A stretch of 64,000 nucleotides of DNA, from assembly GCA_022495995.1 (NCBI GenBank), contig JAFEMH010003625.1:1-64000 (forward strand), written 5' to 3'. Made by a program: the position numbers and the translations under genes. Shown in pieces: positions 56,789 through 64,000 of this stretch (position 1 is the stretch's first letter; each line of letters starts with the position of its first letter). The notes under the pieces are model-generated. The model saw only the letters and a program-made list of their open reading frames with translations, was not told the DNA's origin and did not search any database. The DNA comes from Adenophora triphylla var. japonica. Taxonomy: Eukaryota > Streptophyta > Magnoliopsida > Asterales > Campanulaceae.

Positions 56789-56928
56789 CGCCCCCGCAAG
56801 ATGGACGGTCGAGGAGTATTTCCAATCTTGGAGGAAAGAGTATGAAATCGAGCCTTAGAAAGCGGCTTTGTAAGAGTGTCAGCTAATTGATCATCACCAT
56901 TAATATGAGTGACACGGAGAGAGCGATT

Positions 56929-59900
56929 CTAAACATGTTCACGAACAAAATGGTAATCCAAGCTAAGGTGTTTCATTTTAGAGTGAAACTTTGGGTTGGC
57001 TGCAACATATGTAGCTCCAAGATTATCGCAATAAATAACAGGAGTAGCAGTAGAAGATGCACCAAGTTCAAAAAGAAGGTTTTGAATCCATAAAACTTCA
57101 GCAGTAGTGGATGCAACCGCACGATACTCCGCTTCTGTAGATGAACGAGCAAGAGTACGTTGTTTACGGGAGCTCCAAGAAATAGGATTACAGCCCAAGT
57201 AGACAATGTACCCAGTAGTAGACAGAAAGGAGTCTTTATCACCCGCCCAATCCGCATCTGTAAATGCATGGAGTGTAAGGGGGGATGATTTCCGAATGAG
57301 TAAACTGTGAGAGGAGGTGCCAGCTAGAAAACGTAACAGCCGTTTCAAGGCAGTCCAATGTTCATCGCTAGGACAATGGAGAAACTGTGATAGACGATTA
57401 ACAACAAAGGATATATCGGGCCTAGTGAGTGAGAGATATTGTAAACTACCCACAATAGCCCTATATTCTGACGGATTTGAGAGAGGAGAACCAGAGCTAG
57501 CAGACAGAGAGGGGTGGACAACCATAGGAGTGGACACTGACTTTGCCTTAGTCATATGAGTACGAATGAGAATATCTTGAACATATTTTTGTTGACTAAG
57601 AAGAAGACCATTCGGATGAGGAATGACCTCGACACCAAGAAAATAGGAAAGAGAGCCAAGATCTTTTAAGGAAAAACGAGAGGAAATAGTAGATATGAAG
57701 GAGTCAAGGAGACTAGAGTTAGACCCAGTGAGGATAATATCATCGACGTAAACAAGAAGATAAATAAGGTCAGTTTTGTGACGTAAGACAAAGAGGGAAG
57801 AGTCAGAAATACAGTTTTTAAAATCAAGGGAGAGAAGATAATTTTTGAGTTCGGTGTACCAAGCACGAGGAGCTTGCTTGAGACCATATAATGCTTGACG
57901 AAGTTTGCAAACATGAGAACGGTGGGACGGATCAATGAATCCTGGAGGTTGGATCATGAAAACGTCCTCGGTGAGAGAACCTTGGAGGAAGGCATTATTT
58001 ATATCGACTTGACGAAGAGACCAAGAATTGACTGTGGAAAGAGTAAGAATAGTGCGAATAGTAGTAGGCTTGACAGCGGGACTAAAAGTTTCTGAATAAT
58101 CAAGACCAGGGCGTTGATGAAAACCTTTAGCTACAAGACGTGCTTTATGGCGAGAAATAGAACCATCCGGATTATATTTGGTACGGAAGACCCATTTACA
58201 CCCAATTAAATTTTGTGAAGGTGAGGGAGGGACAAGATCCCAGGTATGGTTTTTCATGAGGGCATCATATTCGGCTTGCATGGCGGCTCGCCAAGTGGTA
58301 CTTTTGAGGGCTTGAGTGATGGTCGTGGGTTCAGGGGTAGTTTGAAGAGAGGCATGGAGATTTAACTTTTGGACAGGTTTTCGAATGTTATTTTGAAGAC
58401 GAGTAACAGGCCGACTGGGAGGAATATTTGGAGTAGAGGAAGGATCGGCAGGAGCCTGGGTCTCGAGAGTAGGCGTTTGATTTATGGAGTCAGTTTGTTC
58501 GGAAGGAGGAGAAAGAGATGTGGCTTCAGAAGGAGTATGGGATTCTGCCAAAGGTAACGTGCTGGAAGAAATAGGTGGTGAAGTTAGGAGGTGGGGAATA
58601 TTAGGTGAAGGCTGGACAGTAGGAGTGAAGGATTGGATTATAGGGATAGTATGGGAACACCACTCATCAACTTGAATAGGATCTGTAGAGTTGTCGACAG
58701 AGGTAGAATAAGGGAAAACATGTTCTATAAATTTAACATGTCGAGAGGTATATATTTTATTAGTTTGAGGGTCGAGGCAGTAGTAGGCACTTTGTGTAGC
58801 GGAATAACCAACAAAAATGCAAGGAGAAGATCGAGGGTCAAGTTTGTGACTTGTATATGGGCGTAGCCATGGGTAGCATAAGCAACCAAAGCTACGTAGT
58901 TTAAGATAGTTGGGAGGACGATTATGAAGTTTATTGAATGGAGAAGGAAGATGGAGAGTGGGAGTAGGCATCCGGTTAATAAGGTAACAAGCAGTGGAGA
59001 AAGCCAGAGACCAAAATTTTCGAGGCAAGGATGAGTGAGTGAGCAAGGAGAGTCCTGTTTCAAAAATATGGCGATGGCGACGTTCAGAGTATCCATTATG
59101 TTTGAGAGTATGAGGAGGAGATGTGAAATGGGAAATACCATGTGAGGCAAGAAATGGACGAAGACCAAGATATTCGCCACCATTATCAGTAAAGACAGTG
59201 ATGATGGAGCGTTTAAAAAAAATTTTGACTAATAATTTGAAGTGAGAAAATACAGAAAGAGCATCGTTTTTGTTTTTAAGAGGATAAAACCACACATATT
59301 TTGAGAAGTGATCAACAAAAATGATATAGTACTTAAATCCATCAAAGGAATGAATGGGTGATGTCCAAACATCACTGTAAATAATATCAAGAGGACCATG
59401 AGATTCAATAGTATTATTAGAGAAAGGAAGTTTGTGACTTTTATTACAGTCACAAGAGTTACAATGGAAAGATGAAAAACTAGGAATACTTAAATTAAAG
59501 TTCTTGCTAATAAAACGTAAAATAGGAAAAGATGGGTGTCCTAGTCTATGATGCCAAGTTGTAGTAGAGGAGAGAGTAGCGGAATGAATAACCGGAGATG
59601 ACGGAAGCCACTCATATATGCCAGATTTAGGTTGACCCTGATGAAGAATGAGTCCCGAATGAAGGTCCTTCACAAAAAAAGAATTCGATGAGAAAGTGAT
59701 AGATACGTTATTATCACGACAAAACTGGGAAATAGATAGAATATTTCGAGACATAGATGGAACATGAAGAACATTATTCAGAGTAAAGGAAGATGAGAGA
59801 GAAGAAATAGAGGTGGAACCAGTGTTAGCAATGTTTAACCCCGAGCCGTCTCCAATAAGCAATTCTTCAGTGCCATCATAGGGGGAATGAAGAGCAAGAT

Positions 59901-61044
59901 TGTTAAGGTCATTGGTAGCATGATGAGTGGCTCCACTGTCAAGAAGCCAACTAGGGTTTGATGGGTTAGGGAGGGTAGCATGGTAGGCAGTAGGTGTATT
60001 TGCAGATTTGGTATGAGGCCGATTGGAGTTGGAATTTGGTGGTGGAGAGGGAAAGACAGCTTGAGGAAATTGTTGGCGAAACATGTGACATTGGGAGAGA
60101 TAGTGTCCTGTGTTGCGACACCATTGGCACCTGCCCTTGAATGGGGCAGTAGGACGAGGAGATGTGAAGGCAGTAGGGTTCAGATTAGGAGTGGGAAGGA
60201 TGCCTGTGTTAGGGGAAGGATTGCGAAGAGTAGAGGAGCGGGCAGGGGTTTTGGTGGTGTAGTTGATGGTGGCAGGAAAAGAAGATATGCTCTTGGGTTT
60301 ATGTTTGATTGCGAGTTCACGATTGAGAAGCTTTTCGTGCAACTCATCAAAGGAGATGGGTGTGTCACGGCTTTGGACGGCGTTGATGACATTATCAAAC
60401 TCGGGGTCATTCAATTGTTCAAGAATTCGATCAACAAGATCGTCTGAATCGAGAGGGCGGCCAAGAGAGGCGAGCTGGTCGGCGCAAGTCTTAAGTTCTT
60501 GCATATATTCGGTGATTGAACGGGGACCTTTGGTTATGGAACGGAGGCGGTCCTTGATTTGTTTTATATGGCCTTTAGTTGGGTTTGCATAAGTTTTAGC
60601 CAAAGTCTTCCATGCATCATAAGAGGTGATGCATTGGGAGATGAGAGGGACAAGAGAAGGGGAGAGGGTTCCTGCCAAGGCACCAAGAAGTAATTTGTCT
60701 TGGCGGAACCATGTATTGTAGGCTGGATTTGGTGTGGCAGCAGAAGTAGTGGCGGAGGTAGTAGTAGTGGTGGTTTTGGTGGCTGTGGTTTCAGTGGATG
60801 TGGGGGTTGTTGGCTCAGCTGTGGTGGGAGACTTGGCTGGAAGAAGATGTTTAGGAGGGGCAAGAAAGGATCCATCAATGTAGTGGTAGAGATCAAGGCC
60901 AAGAAGTGTGGATTCAATTTGTAGTTTCCACGCAATATAGTTGGTGGAGTTGAGCTTTAGGATGTGTGAAAGAGAGACCACAACGAGTGGTTTAGAGGGC
61001 TCAGCATCATTAGGAAGGAGATAGGAATTGTCGGCGGCAGCCAT
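56929..61044 (-). CDS. Ale-like copia polyprotein (Gag-Pro-Int-RT-RNase H), amber near end
   Basis: The open frame extends to 61101 within the primer-site region; the likely start is the ATG at 61044 ([13 protein letters not shown]). Domains in order: Gag ([20 protein letters not shown]), zinc knuckle ([14 protein letters not shown]), protease ([14 protein letters not shown]), integrase (HHRLGHPS, C-x2-[16 protein letters not shown]; then [11 protein letters not shown]), RT ([14 protein letters not shown]) and RNase H ([17 protein letters not shown]). A TAG at 56926-56928 ends the frame after DYHFVREHV. The conserved tail (ADTLTKPLSKARFHTLSSKI) continues in the same frame to the polypurine tract, so about 45 residues are lost to one premature stop. 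All catalytic motifs precede it. Confidence 0.92.
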   Translation of the reverse strand: MAAADNSYLLPNDAEPSKPLVVVSLSHILKLNSTNYIAWKLQIESTLLGLDLYHYIDGSFLAPPKHLLPAKSPTTAEPTTPTSTETTATKTTTTTTSATTSAATPNPAYNTWFRQDKLLLGALAGTLSPSLVPLISQCITSYDAWKTLAKTYANPTKGHIKQIKDRLRSITKGPRSITEYMQELKTCADQLASLGRPLDSDDLVDRILEQLNDPEFDNVINAVQSRDTPISFDELHEKLLNRELAIKHKPKSISSFPATINYTTKTPARSSTLRNPSPNTGILPTPNLNPTAFTSPRPTAPFKGRCQWCRNTGHYLSQCHMFRQQFPQAVFPSPPPNSNSNRPHTKSANTPTAYHATLPNPSNPSWLLDSGATHHATNDLNNLALHSPYDGTEELLIGDGSGLNIANTGSTSISSLSSSFTLNNVLHVPSMSRNILSISQFCRDNNVSITFSSNSFFVKDLHSGLILHQGQPKSGIYEWLPSSPVIHSATLSSTTTWHHRLGHPSFPILRFISKNFNLSIPSFSSFHCNSCDCNKSHKLPFSNNTIESHGPLDIIYSDVWTSPIHSFDGFKYYIIFVDHFSKYVWFYPLKNKNDALSVFSHFKLLVKIFFKRSIITVFTDNGGEYLGLRPFLASHGISHFTSPPHTLKHNGYSERRHRHIFETGLSLLTHSSLPRKFWSLAFSTACYLINRMPTPTLHLPSPFNKLHNRPPNYLKLRSFGCLCYPWLRPYTSHKLDPRSSPCIFVGYSATQSAYYCLDPQTNKIYTSRHVKFIEHVFPYSTSVDNSTDPIQVDEWCSHTIPIIQSFTPTVQPSPNIPHLLTSPPISSSTLPLAESHTPSEATSLSPPSEQTDSINQTPTLETQAPADPSSTPNIPPSRPVTRLQNNIRKPVQKLNLHASLQTTPEPTTITQALKSTTWRAAMQAEYDALMKNHTWDLVPPSPSQNLIGCKWVFRTKYNPDGSISRHKARLVAKGFHQRPGLDYSETFSPAVKPTTIRTILTLSTVNSWSLRQVDINNAFLQGSLTEDVFMIQPPGFIDPSHRSHVCKLRQALYGLKQAPRAWYTELKNYLLSLDFKNCISDSSLFVLRHKTDLIYLLVYVDDIILTGSNSSLLDSFISTISSRFSLKDLGSLSYFLGVEVIPHPNGLLLSQQKYVQDILIRTHMTKAKSVSTPMVVHPSLSASSGSPLSNPSEYRAIVGSLQYLSLTRPDISFVVNRLSQFLHCPSDEHWTALKRLLRFLAGTSSHSLLIRKSSPLTLHAFTDADWAGDKDSFLSTTGYIVYLGCNPISWSSRKQRTLARSSTEAEYRAVASTTAEVLWIQNLLFELGASSTATPVIYCDNLGATYVAANPKFHSKMKHLSLDYHFVREHV

Positions 61045-61083
61045 TGAAAAGGGGAGAAGGAAGAAAAAAATTAGGGTTTGGAT

Positions 61084-61100
61084 CGGATGCTTTGATACCA
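61084..61100 (-). other. Primer-binding site of the Ale-like element
   Basis: The minus strand reads TGGTATCAAAGCATCC, directly at the LTR border; tRNA-Met type with one change from TGGTATCAGAGC. Confidence 0.85.
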
Positions 61101-61287
61101 TATGAGAGTAAGAATTATTTGAGAGAAGTATATTTTATTATTCACAAATGTCAAATATATATACAATGATGTACTTGCTACACAAGGAAATAAGAATCCT
61201 ATTCTATAATTACATCCGAGAATATCAGCCTATAATTATAAGGAAGATTTGTGTATATCAGGAGAATATTGGGGTATATCTTTATCA
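61101..61287 (-). repeat. 5' LTR of the Ale-like element
   Basis: 187 bp, followed by GAAAG. Two substitutions separate it from the left LTR. Confidence 0.9.
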
Positions 61288-61525
61288 GAAAGCACACAAG
61301 CAAGCACGAAAAATGGAATCTAGGGAGACTTGCTACGGCAAGGCACCTTGGGTGAACGACGATCCGTTCTTTCCAAGGGGTAACTTAACCTCCGAACCCT
61401 AAAAACCTTTTTTCAAAGTTTTGAGGAAATCAAAATGGTGTGGCGACTCCGTTTTTCAAATTAAACCGGATGTTTTCAAACTCGCGTGAATCCAATCTAA
61501 AAAAAAAAAAAATAGAATTTGGGCA

Positions 61526-61986
61526 CACATTCACACACATGCATTGCACATGTCAATTTAACTGAAAAAATGGATGTCGTTAGCACTAGGTACCTTAAAC
61601 GAGCATCCAAACAGATAAGGTATTGTGGTTGCAACGAAAACTAGTTTAGATATGAAAAACAAGCAAATCCTATAATTGGGACAATATATTTGTATTTTTT
61701 ACTTAATATTTTAATGTGATACAACTGTTAAACTATCAAAGAGATTTATTCTTCGGAAAAACACTCTATCAAAGAGATTGCTCAGTTTTTTATTTTATTT
61801 TATTTTTCTTTTAATCATATTGTATATTTATTAAATTATACAAAAAATATTTTTTGAATAAACAAACAAAAAAATTACATAATCATTTTTAATACTAATT
61901 CATCATAATATTATAAATTATGTCTAAATTTTCAGTCAGATATTTAAGCATTGCCTAGGTATATAGGTATTATAGGCATTGGACCT
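61526..61986. other. AT-rich host sequence
   Basis: No gene or repeat recognised between solo LTR D and the non-autonomous hAT. Confidence 0.5.
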
Positions 61987-62678
61987 AGACGTGTCCAAGG
62001 TTAAGCGTTAACCGGCTAACCGTAAGGTTAATAACCGGATTTTAACCGCCTAAACCGTTAACCGTCTAACCGCCTTAACCGCCTAACCGATAACCGTGTA
62101 ACCGAGGTTAACAAAGGTTAAGAAATTTTTACTCCGGTTAACCGCCGGTTAACCGCCGGTTAATTAACCGGTTAACTTAACCGTTAATTAACCGTTAATT
62201 TCTCTTTATATACTTCCGTTTCTTTTAAATCCGTTAAGTTTTCATTTCTTTAAAAATTCATACCTATTTTTCTATAACTTTTTGCAAAAAATATTAGTCT
62301 TAACAACTATTTAAAATAGTTTTATTTATCCAAAAAAAAAAAAAAAACAGTTCATATACGAGTTACATATTTAACGAAGCTGTTAAATATTTAAGCTGTT
62401 TTTCAAAAAGTGTTAAAAACTTAACTTTTTATTCAAAAAACTATTAAAAAGTTATTTTTTTTAACTTTAGATAAAAATCTGACATTCTTGAAAAAAAAAT
62501 AAAAAAAATAATTAACCGTTTATTAACCGGGTTAACCGGGTTAACCGGATTAACCGTTAACCGGTTAACCGTAACCGTGACTTAACGGTTAACGGTTAAG
62601 TCCGGTTAATGATTTTAACCTTCGTTAACCGCCGGTTATTAACCGGTTAACCGCGGTTAATTAACCGTGGTCACGTCT
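61987..62678. mobile_element. Non-autonomous hAT element
   Basis: 692 bp with inverted ends AGACGTGTCCAAGGTTAA and AGACGTGACCACGGTTAA. It is flanked by TTGGACCT and TTGGACCC (7 of 8 matching). Both subterminal regions are packed with TTAACCGG and GGTTAACC words. No transposase frame is present, so it would depend on a relative elsewhere. Confidence 0.8.
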
Positions 62679-62686
62679 TTGGACCC

Positions 62687-63060
62687 ACTCCGCCAAATTT
62701 TGATTGTTTTACTTGGTCCTCACCAGATACAGAAAATAACTTTTTGTGGGGTTATACGAAGAACCATATTATAACCACCTCCTAGGTTAGGCTGGTGCAA
62801 GAAATTCCAAACGGAATGAAAAAATAAAAAATTATGATTTATAAAACTCAATTTGTAGTTGGGTTATGGTGGTTGATCCTTTCCAATCATTAATTTTATT
62901 TTTATCATCGTTAGTTACGTTGAAAAGTATATGTTCAATTATTAAGATTATAATTCTGGAGATGGATATTGACAAAATCAATGAAATGAAAGATTTCTTC
63001 ATTCATATTTATCTCTATCTATATCTATTATTAACTTATTGATATTATTATTTATGCCAA
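62687..63060. other. AT-rich intergenic sequence
   Basis: Nothing recognisable seen. Confidence 0.5.
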
Positions 63061-63067
63061 AATCTAA

Positions 63068-63113
63068 GGAGAAACGTGTTTCTCCATAATTTATGGAGAA
63101 ACGGGTTTTTTCC
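63068..63113 (+). promoter_or_regulatory. GGAGAAACGTGTTTCTCC palindrome pair (left)
   Basis: The perfect 18-bp palindrome at 63068-63085 and a degenerate copy at 63095 are spaced 27 bp with ATAATTTAT between. An equivalent pair lies at 63861-63904. Confidence 0.65.
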
Positions 63114-63473
63114 ATCTCTACATCTACATCGTCACACAACAATCACGTGTCGCGGAACGATCCACGCCAACCGTCGGCGAGACCGTACGTACCGGTACCA
63201 GTTGCTCCAGAAAACCTTCCCATTGATTACTCTGTTTTTATCGCCATCATCTTTGGAGTCGCCGGTGCCATGTTCAGGGTTCGTCCTCTCTCTTTCTCTC
63301 TCTAAATATATAATTTGTCAGCTCGTTCTTCAAATCACCAAACCCCAATTTCATCCTATTTCATAATTACAGTACAAGCTTGGCTCGTGGCTTGCACTTA
63401 TATTCTGTGCCCAGTCGCTAGCTAATATGAGTAATATGGAGACTGATTTGAAGCAGATCTCCTCCGGTTTAAT
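63093..63473 (+). pseudogene. Asterix-like (PAT complex subunit) gene exons, partial
   Basis: Exon 1, ending at 63278, encodes SRNDPRQPSARPYVPVP and PIDYSVFIAIIFGVAGAMFR. Exon 2 (63373-63473, after TTACAG) encodes YKLGSWLALIFCAQSLANMS and ETDLKQISSGL before the donor GTAAAG. These match the conserved Asterix/WDR83OS family, a small ER membrane protein that helps insert multi-pass proteins. The codon where the family normally starts is GTG (63147), not ATG. The only upstream in-frame ATG, 63093, lies in the palindrome pair. The third exon was not found by 64000. This may be a real gene running off the window or a captured fragment. Confidence 0.7.
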
Positions 63474-63475
63474 GT

Positions 63476-63852
63476 AAAGTTTCTGGATATCACTTTTTTC
63501 AAAGAGTTCTGGATATTCAGAACCTTTTGAAAGGATATCCAGAACTTTTTGAAAGGATATCCAGAAATTTATTAAATGTTTCTGGATATCATTTTGTAAG
63601 TTTCTGGATATCATTTTGTAAATTTCTGGATATCATTTTGTATTTTCTGGATATCATTTTGTAATTTCTGGATATCATTTTGTAAGTTTCTGGATATCAT
63701 TTTGTATGTTTCTGGATATCATTTTGTAAGTTTCTGGATATCATTTTGTAATTTCTGGATATCATTTTGTAATTTCTGGATATCATTTTGTAAATTTCTG
63801 GATATCATTTTGTAAGTTTCTGAATATCCAGAACCTTTGAAACTGATATCCA
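63476..63852 (+). repeat. TTTCTGGATATCATTTTGTA minisatellite
   Basis: About eleven copies of a 22-24 bp unit at 63570-63830. Inverted GGATATCCAGAA words at both edges (63485-63570 and 63820-63855) give a large self-complementary block. Confidence 0.9.
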
Positions 63853-63860
63853 GAATATTT

Positions 63861-63904
63861 GGAAAAACACGTTTCTCCATAACTTATGGAGAAACGCGTT
63901 TCTC
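63861..63904 (+). promoter_or_regulatory. GGAGAAACGCGTTTCTC palindrome pair (right)
   Basis: GGAAAAACACGTTTCTCC (63861) and GGAGAAACGCGTTTCTC (63888), spaced 27 bp, in the same orientation as the left pair. Confidence 0.65.
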
Positions 63905-64000
63905 AGCAGACCTACTCATTATTTATAGGAGATGAGTTATTTTTTTCAAAGAAATTATAAGTTGAATAGTAAATTTATTTTTTTTTGGTCATTCACCAAG

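Larger units (their letters stand above)
56602..61287 (-). mobile_element. Young Ale-like copia element
   Basis: 4686 bp with two 187-bp LTRs that differ at only two positions by eye, the duplication GAAAG, a primer site beside the right LTR and a polypurine tract (CTTGCGGGGGCG, minus) beside the left. It carries one long polyprotein frame. Short LTRs and the Gag motif [19 protein letters not shown] fit the Ale/Retrofit lineage. It sits inside solo LTR D. Confidence 0.95.
55068..61525 (+). mobile_element. Tat-type solo LTR D, interrupted by the Ale-like element
   Basis: Starts TGTAAGTACCCAAATCTGAC, with CACAT before it (55063-55067), and ends at GGGCA/CACAT (61525; 61535 is an alternative). 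Without the inserted copia element it is about 1.77 kb. It has the same plan as the LTRs of elements I and II: palindromes, TATA box, then TGTGGCGACTCCG near the end (61439-61451). No primer site or coding region adjoins it. Confidence 0.65.

Noticed and set aside
59980..60592. Plus-strand open frames of 109-155 codons
   Set aside because: They are shadows of the Ale-like Gag on the opposite strand.

Overview
This window is nuclear DNA of a flowering plant, probably a eudicot. It is almost entirely nested transposable elements, with two small pieces of ordinary plant genes. The evidence is plant-type Ty3/gypsy Tat elements with dual RNase H and tRNA primer sites, Ty1/copia elements primed by initiator tRNA-Met, hAT transposons, spliced plant-mobile-domain genes, and exons of a dienelactone-hydrolase-like and an Asterix-like gene. 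No bacterial operon, rRNA, tRNA gene or CRISPR array was seen.

Layout. 1-7589: 3' end of a plus-strand Tat-type element (I), with a non-coding tail of successive minisatellites and its 3' LTR (5727-7589). 7590-27642: a minus-strand Tat-type element (II) reduced to decayed gag-protease-G-patch, leader, primer site and 5' LTR. Its gag is interrupted by a complete-ended but decayed copia element B (12131-20286, TSD GAGGT) and a 3.3-kb solo LTR E (21010-24322, TSD CCCGG). 27643-29389: old host sequence with one dienelactone-hydrolase exon. 29395-37999: a minus-strand copia element (TSD CATAT), itself split by a hAT transposon (29899-33383, TSD GAGAAATA). 38005-39498: AT-rich and CT-rich host sequence. 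39499-53940: a minus-strand Tat element C (TSD CCTAT) with gag, G-patch, RT, two RNase H domains and integrase. Between integrase and 3' LTR it carries two antisense accessory genes (plant mobile domain; DUF7745-like). 55068-61525: a Tat-type solo LTR (D, probable TSD CACAT) interrupted by a young Ale-like copia element (56602-61287, TSD GAAAG). 61987-62678: a non-autonomous hAT. 63068-64000: Asterix-like gene exons flanked by palindrome pairs, with a minisatellite in the intron.

The main unexplained signal is a class of short CpG-rich palindromes that occur in pairs at a fixed spacing within each family: about 19 bp in element C and LTR E, 20-22 bp in the copia element and the hAT, and 33 bp in element B. 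Where a TATA box can be seen, the pair lies upstream of it. In element C the same 12-bp palindrome recurs in both LTRs, before each antisense gene, before gag and near the primer site, so one factor could address every transcription unit of the element. A second signal is a hairpin-forming motif of about 45-60 nt, found six times in the two Tat elements I and C, whose inner stems differ in sequence but stay complementary. Most coding regions are broken by frameshifts or stops; the Ale-like element is closest to intact, with one premature amber codon.
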